From Arachis hypogaea (lineage: Eukaryota > Streptophyta > Magnoliopsida > Fabales > Fabaceae), in assembly GCF_003086295.3 (NCBI RefSeq), contig NC_092052.1:28247427-28311426 (forward strand): DNA of 64,000 bases, in the 5' to 3' direction. Position numbers and translations under genes: made by a program. Below the pieces are notes generated by a model. That model worked only from the letters and a program-made list of their open reading frames with translations. It did no database searches and was not told the DNA's origin. Shown piece after piece: positions 1-12,345 of this stretch; position 1 is the first letter of the stretch, and the number at the start of each line of letters is the position of its first letter.

Positions 1-560
1 GGGGGGGGAGAAAGGAAAAAGGGTACGCAAGGGGGAGGGGAAAGGGGAAAGGGGAAAGGAAGAGGGGGAAGGGGGGAAGGGGAAGAGGGGAGGGGAGACG
101 GAAGCCACGACAACACGGTGACCACTCACCACCACCGTCGCGTCTTCTCCATCTTCGCGGGCTCCCTCTTCTCTCTGTCTCTCTCTCTCTTCGGCAGCGA
201 CGGGACGACCTCCCCCTCGCGGCGGGACGAGGCTGAGCAGCGGCTGGGCGCAACACATTTCTCACCTCGACGGCGACGCGTGTAACGACGGCGACTCCTC
301 CCCCTTGGTCACTGGCTTGCGTCCTCTCTCTCTCCCCCTAGGTGCGACACGATGGCGACGGTGACACGTGTAACGGCGGCGATTCCTCCCCTTTGGTCAC
401 TGACTCGCCGTCATCTCTTCTTCCCCCTCTCTTTTTTCTGTTTGAGCTTCTCCTTCTTCGGCTTTTGTCTTTACTTCTAATTCAAATTTTTATTTGTTAT
501 TTTCTGATTTCATTATTATTGTGTGTTGATTTTGTTATTGAATTTGATGTTGTTTAATCT
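1..560. other. GC-rich, low-complexity leader region with an imperfect duplication
   Basis: The first 110 bases are almost pure G and A. They are followed by CT-rich and GC-rich DNA. A unit of about 41 bases at 275-315 (GACGCGTGTAACGACGGCGA at its start) recurs at 363-403 with a few changes, an 88-base offset. Short open frames cross it but none resembles a protein I know. It could be the interior of a DNA transposon that captured host sequence, or a decayed 5' gene end; the left side lies outside the window. Confidence 0.4.
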
Positions 561-654
561 AATTTGGCATTCTTGAATCTGATTTGGTGTATTTGGTGGT
601 GGTAAAGATGTTGATGGTGGTGGTAAAAGTGTTGGTGGTAAAAGTGTTGGTGGT

Positions 655-798
655 GACGGGGTATTTTTGTCCATAAAAATTTAAAAGAACGATTTTAATA
701 CAAAATAAAACGTTTAGGACAATTCTAAATAAAAAATTACATCAGGGACGGTTTCGATTCTGACTCTCATCATTAGGGACCAAAACAATACTTATCCC

Positions 799-806
<8 letters not shown>
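655..806. other. Probable terminal region of a DNA transposon (one end only)
   Basis: The stretch carries phrases typical of legume transposon ends (GTATTTTTGTCC, CAGGGACGGTTT, TTAGGGACCAAAAC) and stops at a TAA microsatellite. Similar phrases occur in the TIRs of the Mutator-like element at 54799-55997. The partner end and target duplication are not visible, so this is only a candidate. Confidence 0.35.

Positions 807-858
<52 letters not shown>
799..858. repeat. (TAA)n microsatellite
   Basis: About twenty TAA units in an almost unbroken run. Confidence 0.95.
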
Positions 859-862
<4 letters not shown>

Positions 863-1540
863 TATAAAGTGGGCTATAGATTACATATACATTTGAAATT
901 TTAAAAAATGAATGTTTATAAATATTATAAAAATTAATCTTCCTTAATAATTTTTATATTAAAGGTCTTTTTTAATAATTAAATATTTCTGATAGTCTTT
1001 TACAATATTTTTTTAAATTAAATCTTACAAAATTTTTGAATTCAGTGATAGAAATGGACAAAAACTCTAACTTCAGTCATACAGTAAAGAAATAAAAATC
1101 TTGAATAGTTATACTTTGAACATGTATTGATGTCATTAAGGTATAATACAGAGGATGCTAACAAGTAAAATCATAATTATAGAAACCAAAAACAAACCTA
1201 TTACCTTTTTTTAAAAGAATATAATATTATAACTATTAATAATATTTTTTTATTTTTTTATTTTTTATATATTAATCTTTTTTGTAAAAAATTATATTTT
1301 TAGGTTATTTTTTATTTATTTATTTCTTTTAAACCTATTTTTTCTCTATTTTTCTATCATATTCAAGAGACAAATATATTTTTAGAGTATTGATAAAATG
1401 GTCTTTCTAAATTGGTATCCATCCTAAACTAATGAAAAATTTGTCGCATCCTACAACCACACCGATCCTTTTAGAGTGTGGATCTTATCCGATGCGGTGA
1501 CAGTACGGATCAGATAATATTCGTCGTTGTTTTTGTCGGC
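859..1540. other. AT-rich intergenic DNA, nothing recognised
   Basis: Long A and T runs, no open frame worth reporting. Around 1440-1540 it becomes more mixed but matches nothing I know. Confidence 0.6.
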
Positions 1541-1965
1541 GCTTATGTTAGGTAGCATTTGGAAGAGCGACAGAGACTAAGAAACTGAGATTGAGAGACA
1601 GAGACTGAGAGACTGAAATTGAGAGACAGAGGCTGAGAGACCAAGACTGAAATAAGTCTCAGTATTATATTTGGTGTAAAGTGGAAGACAGAGACTAAAA
1701 TAAGAATAAAACTCTATTTAATTTGTACACAGAGTAAACTGAGAATTAATTAATTAATTGAAATGATGATAATTTTGGTGAAAAGTGTTATTAAAGTTTC
1801 AGTTTTCGTCCCACCAAATTTCAGTCCCATGTCCCCACTTTTTGGAGATACTTCTGAAATTTTGGGAACAGATACTATAATTTTAGTACTAGTCTCTGAA
1901 CTAACAAACATGATACTGAGTCTTAGTCTCTTATGATCTGTCTCAGATATTGAAATTTTGTTTTC
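1541..1965. mobile_element. Candidate MITE with GAGACAGAGACT subterminal repeats
   Basis: The left part repeats GAGACTGAGA and GAGAGACAGAG several times. The right part carries the inverse (CTGAGTCTTAGTCTC). The reverse complement of about 1880-1960 aligns loosely with 1625-1710, giving inverted ends of about 70 bases. Exact termini and the target duplication are not resolved. Confidence 0.45.
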
Positions 1966-3577
1966 TCCTTTTCTTACTTTGGTTATCTTTTATGTTATAA
2001 AAAAGATCCTAATTTCCTTTCAGTACCATATTAAATTCACATAAATATATAAGTTCAAATTAAAGTTCAAAATCTAGCATCAACATCATCACTTTAACTT
2101 ATCAAACTGTTAACGAAATAAGTTTGAGTTGGCTATCGTTCTTCCTTGACTTAGTTATAAATCTATAAACAAATCAAATTCATGATCTCACTATATTAAT
2201 ATAACAATAGTTTATCATTATTTTATTTTAATACTTGATTAAATTCACATTAATTGCTAGTGTTTTATTTTAAACTTGCTCTTGAATAAATTTTATTTTC
2301 ATTTGCTGTTGTTACAAAAATAATTCTAATGAATATACTCTAATTAAGTGAATTAAGTTATTAAACATAATTTTTAGATTGAATTTTGAGAATAGAATAA
2401 TAATATTTTAAGCTTTATTCATGCATCAAAATCGTGTGATTAATGTAATTTATATAGTTGTACTGATATTTTGTTTCCTAATGTGTTAGATATGATATGA
2501 TTTTATTTTTAATTCTTTATTATTGTATTAATTAATAATTTTTTTTAATCTTAAAAAACTTTATACTTACATTAAAATAAAAATTTTCACTTATAGTCGG
2601 ATATTGGTCATTGCATCAATAAGTTTCCTTTAAAAATAAATGACTAGGTAGGTTTTTGTATTGTTCGAGTGTACATCTAGTTAGGTAACAACAGAAATAT
2701 TCAAAACTGATGCGGTCGCTCTATAATTTCCAGTTATTATGAAAACTAGTTGTATTTTAATCTTGAGTTTTACACTTTTACTTTCGTATAAAATAAAGTA
2801 ATCTCTAATTTTATTAGCGCTCTTTTTTTTTTAAACACGATTCTTGGGTAAACATCAATACACCGTACACCTTTTTGTTTAATCACACTTGAAATCTTAT
2901 GACTGACTAAATTGAATTTCCTTTACATGATTTAACAAATTAAAAGATTCAAAGCTTTACATTAGAGCTTTAGACCAGAGGCTAACATTAACTACGAGAT
3001 GTAACCAAATAACTATGCTTGGATTGAATGGAGGCACTTTTGTCATATTTCGTTAAATCGCCATATTTCGTTAATGGAGGCCAATAAAATTCTTTGTTAT
3101 AGATAACTCTATACTTCATAAATACAACATATCATCAGCTGCAACTGAGTTATATCTCAGAAAAATGAGAATATATATTTTTAGAGAGAAAAAATAGAAC
3201 AAATTTACAACAATAATTCCTCCATATATGTTATAGCAGTCATGTGATACCAATCATATTTTTTATTAATTTCTTTTGAAAACGAAAAACAAAAACTGAA
3301 AAACAAGAACTAGATTAAGGTAACTCAAATGTCGTTTCAGTTCTGCCAAGTCTATACACAAAGAACTAGATATTCGATTACAAAAGCATGATTACATTTT
3401 CTCACAAAAATACTAATTAACTAAAGATAGCACCAAGGGACTAAAAAAACAGTGTCTAAAACAATAACCATCTCTCTTGCGGCTTCCTATCCACATTCCA
3501 AAGGAATCAAAGAACAATATGAATGCATTCACCTCAAGCGCAGTGGAACATCGTCGTTAACCGCACGCTCAGCAGAA
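1966..3577. other. AT-rich intergenic DNA, nothing recognised
   Basis: No convincing coding sequence, RNA gene or repeat. An open frame at 3452-3703 on the plus strand looks accidental. Confidence 0.6.
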
Positions 3578-3745
3578 TTAACAGCACGATTTGGAACCGC
3601 AGCCCAACCGCAGCCCAGCCTCATGGGCCGCAATAGGAACATCAGGAACAAGCTCCTGGTCTGCACGGTGATTATTATTCAGATCTGGTGTAACTGTAAA
3701 TAGAGTTAGTAATCTTGGATATACGTCAGGACCGGGTACCCCAAT
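3578..3745 (-). other. Unidentified open stretch abutting a copia LTR
   Basis: On the minus strand a stop-free stretch of about 55 codons ends at a TAA at 3578-3580. Its composition is protein-like (VPGPDVYPRLL, then QELVPDVPIAAHEAG), unlike the AT-rich surroundings. On its upstream side it meets the end of the copia LTR at 3747. It may be the remnant of a host exon disrupted by the copia insertion, or chance. I do not recognise the protein. Confidence 0.25.
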
Positions 3746-3831
3746 TTGAAGAATGTTAACAAAAAAAAATAGAGATAAGAAAATAAAGAATATGTATTAA
3801 AGTTGTTGTTTACATGATAAAGGGTTATGTT

Positions 3832-4985
3832 CAGGACGGACCCAAGCACAACAATGAGGGGGCACTTGCCCCCACTTTAAATTTTAATTTTTGTTTTAAA
3901 AAATATAGTTATATATAATATGCTTCCATTTTAAATTTTAAATGACTCCATTATAAATAAAATAAATTCAATTAGTTAAAGTTTTAAATTTATTTTTTTA
4001 TTTTTTTATTATTTTGACTATTATTTAACCTAATCAAATTTAATTATTGTATAGTCACTTCTTTATTATTCTCTTAAACCCTCTTCTTATTTTTATATTT
4101 TCAATCTTCTTTTTCTATTCTTTGTCTAATGGTCATCTTCTCTTCATCAAAAAGTAAATTTTAAATTCTCCAATTTTTTTATATAGCTCTCCATGACTCT
4201 ATGTATATTTCAATTTCATTATTTCTCTTTTTGATATTTTCAATTGAAATTTTTAATTCAAACAATTATAGTTTAGGTATTAATCTAATATTTTATTTTT
4301 TTTCGTGACTTTATATATTTTATTTTATTCTCGATTTATTCATCCTTATTAATTATTTTTTATTTTTTGTTCTATTATATGTACCTATGTTGCATATAAA
4401 ATTTTAAAATGAACTGATTAATTTATTAATTTAAAATTATTTTTATTTTTAAAAATAATGATAAAAATATTTTAATTACAATATATAATTAAACAGATAC
4501 ATAAAATCTTTTATCTAATATTATATCAAAATTAAATTAAAAAATATATAATAAATTTTATTATTTTAAAAAGAAATAAAAAAATTATAAATTATGTTTT
4601 TATTATTTTATATAAACATACTTTTCATATAAAGATTTAATTTTTTTAGTATTTATATATAATTTTAATTTCAAATTATAAATACTGATGTATCATTAGG
4701 CACTAATATGCCAGTTAATTCGGTTTTTTATTATTAAATGTGTATAAAAAGATTAGTTAGGATAATAAGTTATCTATAATTTAATTTAAATATTTTAATT
4801 TTAAATTTTAGAAATAAAAAAATATTTTTTTATAAATTATATATAATGAATAATATTTTAAGAATAAAAATGTTTACTGAATCTTTTTAATTTTTATATC
4901 TTCATATAATTAATAATATTTAACAAAATTTTTTTAATATATATATTTTTGCCCCCACTTCTAAAATTTTCTGGGTCTGTCACTG
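3832..4985. mobile_element. Non-autonomous hAT-like DNA transposon inserted in the copia LTR
   Basis: The left end reads CAGGACGGACCCAAG. The reverse complement of the right end reads CAGTGACAGACCCAG. Both are followed by a GGGGGC-rich subterminal box. The flanks are GTTATGTT (3824-3831) and GTCATGTT (4986-4993), an 8-base duplication with one mismatch, as expected for the hAT superfamily. The 1.15-kb interior is AT-rich with no transposase, so it would need a transposase in trans. The superfamily call rests on the end sequence and duplication length only. Confidence 0.65.
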
Positions 4986-5202
4986 GTCATGTTATTTATA
5001 AGGATAACCTCTTAAATATTTAGCTACTAACTACTAACTCTCAACTACTTATTATTACTCTAACATAACTACTTATTATTGTTCTAATATGCCCCCACAA
5101 GTTGGAAGATGAAAAATATCAAGAACTCCTATTTTTGAGAGATTAAATGAAAGAGATGAGCGGACAATGACTTAATAAAGATGTCAACCCAATGGTAATG
5201 AT

Positions 5203-6420
5203 TTAGGCCCAATGGGAAGGAAAATGGGTTGTTCGTTGGTGTTTCATGAAATTGTTTTGTTTAGACATGTGTGGGTTTGGTATGTTTAAAACAAATTTAG
5301 TACTAGTGACAAAAGATATTACCATTTCATAGAAAACAATGTTTATGAACATTTCAAATTTTTTATTTTTCAAAGTGTAAACAACATACTCTTTAATTCC
5401 ATTTTTAAAATCAAGAAAAATAGCTTTCTTTGTCCTTAGATCAAATTTAGAACGATTAGTCATGACAGTTGATACATAGCATAAGCAACCAAAAACTTTT
5501 ATATCATTATAATCAGGAGATTTATTAAATAAAATTTCAAAAGAAGTTTTAAAATTATTTATAGAAGAAAGAATTCGGTTAATTAGATAAACTGCATGAT
5601 TGATAGTATAGGACCAAAATGATAGAGGTAAATTAGATTGAAACATGAGAGCACGAGCCACATTTAAAATATGTTGGTGCTTACGTTCCACTCTCCCATT
5701 CTGTTCGGGTGTTTCAACACAACTACGTTGATTAATTATGCCCTTTGAAAAAAAATCATGTAAGAGAAATTCCGGTCCATTGTCGGAACATATATACTTA
5801 ACTTTGGAGTTAAATTGCGTTTCGACCAATGCAATAAAATTCTTGACATGATTTTATACTTCGCTTTTCGATTGCAATAAAACTACCCAAGTAAAACGGC
5901 TGAAATCACCAACAATAGTTAAAAAATATTTATGATTATGGATTAAATTTTGTCAAAACGGTCCCATATATCAAAATGCAATAATTCAAAAATTACATTA
6001 GCTTTATTAAAACTGGGAGAGAATGAAAGTTTCTTTTGCTTGAAAAAATGACAAACATCACAAGGCTAATCATGAGGCATAGAAATAAAAGAAAAATTGT
6101 CTATGTAAAAATTTTAACCTTTGTCATAAATTGAAAGGTGTAATAGATGTTAAATGAGTGGTATTTATTATATGAGTAGGAAATGGATTATTTGTTGTGA
6201 TGGAGGTTTTAAGGACATACAACCCTTCTCTCATGCTACCCAAACCAATTATCTTCAAATTGTTGTCCTATAAGAAACAAGAAGAGTGTGAAAAAGTAAG
6301 TTGATAATTGATCATTGAAGTTATTTTTGAAATAGAAATAATATTAAAATTGAAGTGAGGTAGGTAAAGAACATCATGAAGAGACCTAATTAAAAATTTT
6401 GCAAAACTATAGAGACCGAC
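5203..6420 (-). pseudogene. Ty1-copia polyprotein fragment: pre-integrase and integrase core
   Basis: The clearest open part (5203-5829, 208 codons) has integrase landmarks: CSDNGPEF, then ETPEQNGRVERKHQ and LPLSFW, ending in the region where integrase passes toward reverse transcriptase. Upstream, in broken frames, the minus strand still spells a GDFSRFTWVVLLQSKSEV-like segment (about 5830-5910), a CDVCHFFKQKKLSF zinc-type motif (about 6030-6070) and a DVLYLPHFNFN segment near 6370 that normally follows the protease. Several stops and frame changes show it is dead. Family knowledge: copia order is gag, protease, integrase, RT, RNase H; only the middle survives here. Confidence 0.8.
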
Positions 6421-6430
6421 AGAGTAATTA

Positions 6431-7004
6431 AACCTTATTAGAAATAATAGTTAAATCAAGTAGTTTTTATTTTCTAATTAAAAGTTAACAAGATAATTTT
6501 TCAAAAAAAATTAATTAATTGACATAAATATAAATACTTATTGCCATTATATCTCTTTTTATTTTGTTTTAAATTCAATTATCTCATTTAATTATTCTAA
6601 TAATTTTATTTTAGTTGTAAAACGTGTATGAAAAAAACTAAATGGTACTTAATTTTTTTTATCTAAAAATAAATTTAAAAACCTTTTCAGGTCTTTATTT
6701 GCGTGCCATGAAAATTTAAGTTTACGTCTTTAAATATGATGCGAATTTCACAAACTATAAATTTAAGTTGCTTTTGAAAAAATAGCTTAAATAATAAATA
6801 TTTATATTAAAAGTAACTTATAAATAAATTATTTTGTATTTAATTTTTTAATTCTAAAAATACTTATTTTAAGAGAAGAGTGATAAAAAACTTTTTATTA
6901 TGAAAGAAGTCGTTTTTTTTAACTTCTCCATAAGCACTAAAATAACTTTTTAAAAAGTTGTAATTTGGCTTTGAAAATTGCACCAGACATTAATAGTATA
7001 CCTT
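6431..7004. other. AT-rich DNA with MITE-like sequence, interrupted by the LINE
   Basis: No gene. The part from about 6700 to 7000 has the look of an AT-rich legume MITE (AAGTTGCTTTTGAAAAAATA, then AAGTTGTAATTTGGC). Sequence just after the LINE poly-A (52715 onward, AACTTATCTAAACGGACCC) could be its other side, but I could not fix ends or duplication. Confidence 0.35.
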
Positions 7005-7095
7005 TTCACGGTCCAGGCATGCAAAGGAGATGGACAGAAATACTAGGTACTTCCACAATCTAGCTTCAGCACGGAGGCGGAACAATCAGATTGGT
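7005..7095 (+). pseudogene. LINE block 1: start of the reverse transcriptase domain region
   Basis: Read in the frame of the ATG near 7030, this short block spells MDRNTRYFHNLASARRR, the segment that precedes reverse transcriptase in plant L1 elements (usually GDRNTKFFH...). It stops at the TTGGT that precedes gypsy A, and the same frame resumes at 27930 beyond A. The sequence just before the ATG looks slightly scrambled compared with the family. Confidence 0.75.
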
Positions 7096-7395
7096 TGATA
7101 AACCCATATTTTATGATATATTTTGTGCTCAAATCAAGTGATTTATACAATCCTTCATCCACTTATTCATGTAAATTGCATAGTTTTACTTTCCCTTCCT
7201 TATTATGTGAAGTATGTGAAAAACATGTTTCCTATGCTTTAAAAATATTTATTTTAATTACCTTTTATTACCATTCGATGTCGTGATCTGTGTGTTAAGT
7301 ATTTTCAGATCTCCTAAGGCAGGAATGATTTAAAGGATGGAAAGGAAACATACAAAAATGGAAGAAAAGCACAAAATAGATTTTTTGAAGAAACT

Positions 7396-7595
7396 GGCAG
7401 CGACGCGAACGCATGGACGACGCGGCCGCAGGCCTAGCGCGAAAAGGCAGCGATGCGAACGCGTGACCCACGCGGACGCGTGCCTTGAGCAGAATGTAAA
7501 TAACGCGTACGCGTGATCGAAGCGAACGCGTGACAAGGAAAACTCCCAGATAACGCAATCGCGTGACCCACGCGGACGCGTGACAGACGCCACGT
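7396..7595 (+). repeat. CG-rich palindrome array in LTR U3 (A, 5' LTR)
   Basis: About eight degenerate copies of an ACGCGNNCGCGT-type palindrome (for example CACGCGGACGCGTG twice, AACGCGTACGCGTG, GATGCGAACGCGTG). The array stops about 85 bases before the TATA box. The 3' LTR has the same array at about 26784-26985 with C-to-T type changes. Confidence 0.85.
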
Positions 7596-7675
7596 GCAGA
7601 AATTGCAGAAAACGCCCCCAGCGATTTCTGAAGCTCTTTTGGCCCAGATCCAAGTCCAGAAAGCACAGATTAGAG

Positions 7676-7682
7676 GTTATAA
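7676..7682 (+). promoter_or_regulatory. Putative TATA box of the A 5' LTR
   Basis: TATAAAG in the context GAGGTTATAAAGTGGGGG. The same context is kept in the A 3' LTR (27066-27072) and, inverted, in both LTRs of element B (30632-30638 and 51299-51305). Confidence 0.6.
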
Positions 7683-8547
7683 AGTGGGGGAATGCATCCA
7701 TTCAGGAGAGGCCTTCCATTATTCACTTTTCATAGTTTAGATGTAGTTTTTAGAGAGAGAGGTTCTCTCCTCTCTCTTAGGTTTTAGGATTAGGATTCCT
7801 CTTAAAGGATTTAGGATTTCAACTCTTCATCAGGTTCAATATTCCTTTTACTTTATATTTCTCTTTACTTTTAGATACTTTAATGCTTTTATTTAATTAC
7901 TTATGTTACCAATTTGGTTTATGAACTCTTTATGTTAGATTGATGTTCTCTTATTAATGCAATTGAGGTATTTCAGATTTATGACTCTTATTTAGCTTTT
8001 TGTTATATTCTTGGCTTTAATTGATTAACTGGAGGCTCTTGAGTTATTAAACTTATCGTGATTGTTGATTAATTCCTCTAATTGACTGGAATTCCACTAA
8101 CTCTAGTCTTTCCTTAGGAGTTGGCTAGGACTTGGGAATCTAACTAATTAGTCTACTTGACTTTCCCTTGGTTTCGTAAGGGTTAACTAAGTGGGGTTAA
8201 ACTCAATTCTCATAAGAATAACTAGGATAGGACTTCCGAATTTTCATACCCTGCCAAGAGTTTATTTTATAGTTATTTATTTATTTTATTTGTCATTTAA
8301 ATTACTTGTTCTTTACTTTCAAAACTCCCAATTTACAAAACTCATAACCAATAATAAGAACATCTCCCTGTAATTCCTTGAGAGACGACCCGATGTTTAA
8401 ATACTTTGGTTATCAATTTATTTAGGGGTTTGTTACTTGTGACAACCAAAACGTTTGCACGAAGGGATTTCTATTGGTTTAGAAACTATATCTACAACGC
8501 GACTATTTTTATAAAATTCTTTACTAGCAAAAATCCTAACGTCAAAA

Positions 8548-8565
8548 TGGCGCCGTTGCCGAGGA
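8548..8565 (+). other. Primer binding site of element A
   Basis: TGGCGCCGTTGCCGAGGA lies three bases after the LTR. It is complementary to the 3' end of plant tRNA-Asp (usual match TGGCGCCGTTGCCGGGGA), with one mismatch. This primer site is common in Athila-type gypsy elements. Confidence 0.85.
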
Positions 8566-8657
8566 ATTGCAAACGTGTGCCTTACTATTGGTTATTGTAA
8601 ATATTTTTCTTTTACTTGTTTATTTGTTTTTGTTTTCTTTTATTTCTATTAGCTACT

Positions 8658-8973
8658 ATGAATTCTCACCCCTCTCGCTTTGAGTTTGGTTCTAAATTTG
8701 TTGAAAGGAGTGGAAGCTATAACAGGAATATACATCAAGGTCTAAGCAATCAAGGATGGATGGAGCCAAGAGGATCTAATCAACCCTTTAGGCAACGTAA
8801 CCCTCCGAGATATCATGGCAAGGACCACTCTACAATGCATACCAAGCTGGCAGATATGGTGGACCACCTTGTAATTACCAACAAGCCCCACCCTGTACTT
8901 ATAGACCACCCTCTCAACGTAGCTTTGAACCACTACACTCACAAGTTCTTTTTCACCATTCACCACCGTATGA
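8658..8973 (+). pseudogene. Element A ORF1, 5' part (interrupted by element C)
   Basis: ORF1 begins at the ATG at 8658 (MNSHPSRFEFGSKF). The first ~55 codons align with the sibling copy in B (50304 downward). A one-base deletion near 8822 relative to B then shifts the frame; with that base counted, the two ORF1 parts add up to 536 codons including the stop, as expected. The product is rich in Pro, Gln, Tyr and Arg. At 8973 element C interrupts it and it resumes at 19804. It lies where gag normally lies, but I see no gag domain or CCHC knuckle, so the role is unknown. Confidence 0.65.
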
Positions 8974-9413
8974 TGTAACACCCTACCATACTTAATCTTA
9001 TGCTTAAGTCATAAGACTGAGATAGTAAGGTATTACGACCTCTAAAAATAGTAATATATATATATATATAATAATAGAGAAAAGATACTTAACTAGGAGC
9101 CTTGAAAAATGGGTAAAACAAAATCGCAAAACAAAAAGCGCAACGCTCAGGAAAGGATTACTTGCGTGCTAAGAAACCTAATAGGAACATGATAAAGTTA
9201 AGCAAAAGAATAAAGGAAAGCCAAGGAAACAGCATAACTAGCCCCTGACTTAGCCTGCGAAGCTAAGGCTGGCCAGAGGATATATATATATATATATACA
9301 TATGAACATACATAGGTATTTCCAAAATATACCAAAATACCAAAATAAACTCCTATCTCTCCCTCAACCTCTAAGAGGAGCAGCATACATAAGTTACTTG
9401 GAGAGTAAGCTAA

Positions 9414-9416
<3 letters not shown>

Positions 9417-9456
<40 letters not shown>
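9417..9456. repeat. (TA)n microsatellite inside the C LTR
   Basis: About 20 TA units; at the matching place in the right LTR (16755-16770) only a short TA stretch is present. Other (TA)n tracts of this LTR are at 9055-9070 and 9279-9298. Confidence 0.9.
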
Positions 9457-9458
<2 letters not shown>

Positions 9459-12250
9459 AATAGAAAACCAAAATATACCCAAGGACTACTTCGCTTCCCA
9501 GGATCTAGACGCCTAGCGAGGAGCCTCTCGACCTACATCTGAAAAACAACAATACAATATGGAATGAGAACCTCCGGTTCTCAGCATGGTAAAAGTGCCA
9601 CGCGCATAATAAATAAGGTCCTGAGAATGCCATAGGCAATCCTAGAACTCCGTTATACAATTATCCAACTTAATTACTAAACAGAAGCTATAACAGGGGT
9701 AGGTATTCTAAATCTACCTAACTCACTCAATTTCAATCCTAATCTAACACCAAACCATTTCTCCTTTTCCTCCATCCCTCCATTATCCACAATGCAACAG
9801 AAACAAGCAACCAAACAAGGTCACGCACAAGTAATGAGCAGATAGTACAAATAGCAAGTATAACAGATAGCAGGTGATATATATCAATTAGGCATACCCA
9901 GAAAATGCATAGCAATCAATACAAACAAATGCATATGATGCATGCCTGTCCTATGGCTGATGGGGCCCATCTGTCGGTTATCCAGCCAACCCGACAAGTT
10001 CGAAAACCTTAGACTGTCCCCCGTCGTGCATCCCCAAGAGTCTATGCATAGAGTTCACATTCATATTTCATAAAATCACTCAATGGGGGCTATCCATACC
10101 CGGGAATTTATACGTGCCCGGTCACCCTTACGACGTAGGGTAAACAGAGTATCGAGATTCAACCTGGAACACGTGATGGCGAGCCACGGCTCTTACCCAG
10201 GGAACTCGTATCTCAGATAGCATTATTCATAAGCCATTTCATAGTCATAATCATTATTTAATCATTCATCAAGCCATGGCATATTAACTCCTTTTATTAA
10301 CAACCTCCCTTTCACATTTTTCATCGTCATTCCCTTATAATTCATCTTGATTACCCTTTCCGGGTCCTGACCAAACTTTTTATCAAAATCTTTTCATCCT
10401 TCTTAATATCGAATACTCTTAAAATCAACCCAACTCTAACATTAAATCAATCACATCACACGAGGATTGAACTTTAACTTCTCGAACTCATGACTATCAC
10501 TAAGACATCCTCGACACTCTATTTTCTTTTCTGTTTCTAATATAGCAAATGAACTCGGAATCGCACAAACTTTATGTCCAGGCGTTCATATTGAAATAAG
10601 CTTTCTAACAAACTAAATATCATAATTTTCTGATTTTTCTAGCTTCAAAAATAAAGGAAAAATCGTGACTGCTCTGCAGTGCATAAAACCAGAAAAACAG
10701 CAGCAGCATGTGATATTCAAAATTCAATATAAAATCCAAGTTAAATCCAATGAATTTTGAAAATTAATGTAGTTAAACTTTAATCATCCAAGTTTCTTTC
10801 TCAATTGGTTCTGAGTCAATACCATTTTTAATGAAAAAGTTACATTACCTGTAAGTTAAGTAAAAATGAGACAAAATCTGTTTTAAAAACTAACAAGCTT
10901 AGTACCTTTCAATTGGAATAACTTTTATTACAAAACTCCAATTAAGCTAAATTTTGATTTGAGAACCTTTAGCTCATCCAGAAACAAGTGTGTCTTGGTT
11001 GCAACCCAATTTCTATTTAATTCTAAGAGTTACAAGCATTGGAAGTTGATGCATAGCTTGCTGAAATTTGTTTCTTTTCAGTTTTGACCACCAATATTCA
11101 AAATTCACAGCTCCCAATCCTCAACTCTTAAAATTCTGAAATTTTAGAGAAATAAAGAAAGTTAATCAAATTTTATATTAAAATTAGTTTCGCTCCAAAA
11201 CTCAACTCGTAGAAGTCGCAGCAAGACAAACAAGTTGCTGCCCTGTTTGATCTTTTCTGCTGCTGGACAGATTTAACAACCTAACTTTAAAAATTTGCTA
11301 TAAATTGTATATTTAACAAAAAGGTCCCAAATTTTCCAGTTTAGTTCCTTATATTCCCAAGTTTAGTCCAAACTTGGTCTCATGCAATTCTGATCATTAC
11401 ATAATTAGTTACAGCATATACAATACCACCACAACACAACTCTACATCCTTATTAACAAACACCAATTCTAATCCATCATAAATAAATATAAGAGCACAC
11501 CATTAATAACTTTCACACCTCATAATTCTAATATATAAATTCACTAACAAATCTATTCTAACAACATTACAAGGCTAATCATTAAATACAACAAACAATC
11601 CAACTTATTCTATGGTTCCTCTAACCTAAGTTTTCACAACACCGTAAATATTAAACGTGCGAAACTTAAACCATACCTTGGCCGATTACTTAGTTCACCC
11701 AAGGAAGCCTCACAACTCGAAATTACAGCCACTCCAAGCTCAATCAAACAGTCCCAAAACAAGCCTTGGTCATCAACAAACCACCAAGTAATCCCAATTC
11801 AATTCCAATGCTTATATACCCACTTAATCTACACCTAATACATATACATGTTCCAATTTCAGATTTCTCATCATAAATACAAGATTGGACTATGGTTTAG
11901 GTTGTCCTTACCATGCCCACACGCATAACAACTCGAGCTCAATAAGCTCCGCAAGCTAAATTAAACCTAAAACACCAAATTATACAAAATCTCAACACCA
12001 AAGCCCAATAAATTCAGAACTGGAAATGAGAAAATTGAGGAAGAAAGCATGGCTTCCTTACCTTACAATGTTATGGGCTTTGTAGAGCTCAACGCCGCGG
12101 TCGCGTGGCTGCAAACGGATCGTCAATCGGAGCTCGGAGCGAGAAGTTATATGGATTTGAATGAAATCAAGGGTTTTGGAATCTTCAACATGTTCTTCCC
12201 CATTTTGGCTCTGCCCAGCGTGTTCTGCATGCTGAATGGAAATGAAATAA

Positions 12251-12345
12251 ATGAGCTTCAGCTCATTATATATAGTGAGTTGGTTGGGCCCACGGGCCCG
12301 GTTTGGGTCCGGTTCGACCGGTTCGGCTCGTTTAGCCCAATTTTG
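12251..12345 (-). promoter_or_regulatory. Core promoter of the C 3' LTR: GC-rich block, TATA box and hairpin
   Basis: In the minus direction there is a GC-rich repetitive block (about 12281-12345, with GGGCCCGTGGGCCC and CCGG repeats), then TATATATA at 12274-12267, then the perfect hairpin ATGAGCTGAAGCTCAT at 12266-12251. The right LTR repeats this arrangement (TATA at 19579-19586). The position about 210 bases into the LTR is plausible for a gypsy promoter. Confidence 0.55.

Larger units (their letters stand above)
3747..6430 (-). mobile_element. Decayed Ty1-copia retrotransposon (minus strand), 5' part missing
   Basis: Reading the minus strand there is a GAG-pre-integrase zinc motif, an integrase core, a purine-rich GTGGGGGCAT near 5090-5100 that can serve as polypurine tract, and an LTR from about 5089 down to 3747 ending in ATTCTTCA. 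That LTR is split by the hAT-like element at 3832-4985. No gag and no second LTR were found upstream of 6430, and the reverse transcriptase part is absent, so the copy is internally deleted. Confidence 0.6.
7096..8544 (+). repeat. Gypsy A 5' LTR
   Basis: 1449 bases, begins TGATAAACCC and ends CGTCA. It contains a CG-rich palindrome array (7396-7595), a TATA box (7676-7682), and the GAGAGACGACCCG block near 8383 typical of the distal part of such LTRs. It differs from the 3' LTR at a few positions per hundred by eye. Confidence 0.9.

Noticed and set aside
3452..3703. 83-codon plus-strand frame
   Set aside because: No recognisable domain, no context; the opposite strand is more protein-like.
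7295..7701. Arg/Ala-rich frames in the A and B LTRs (also 26683-27054, 30615-31001, 51282-51671)
   Set aside because: They translate the CG palindrome array; repeated because they are LTR sequence, with no protein-like conservation.
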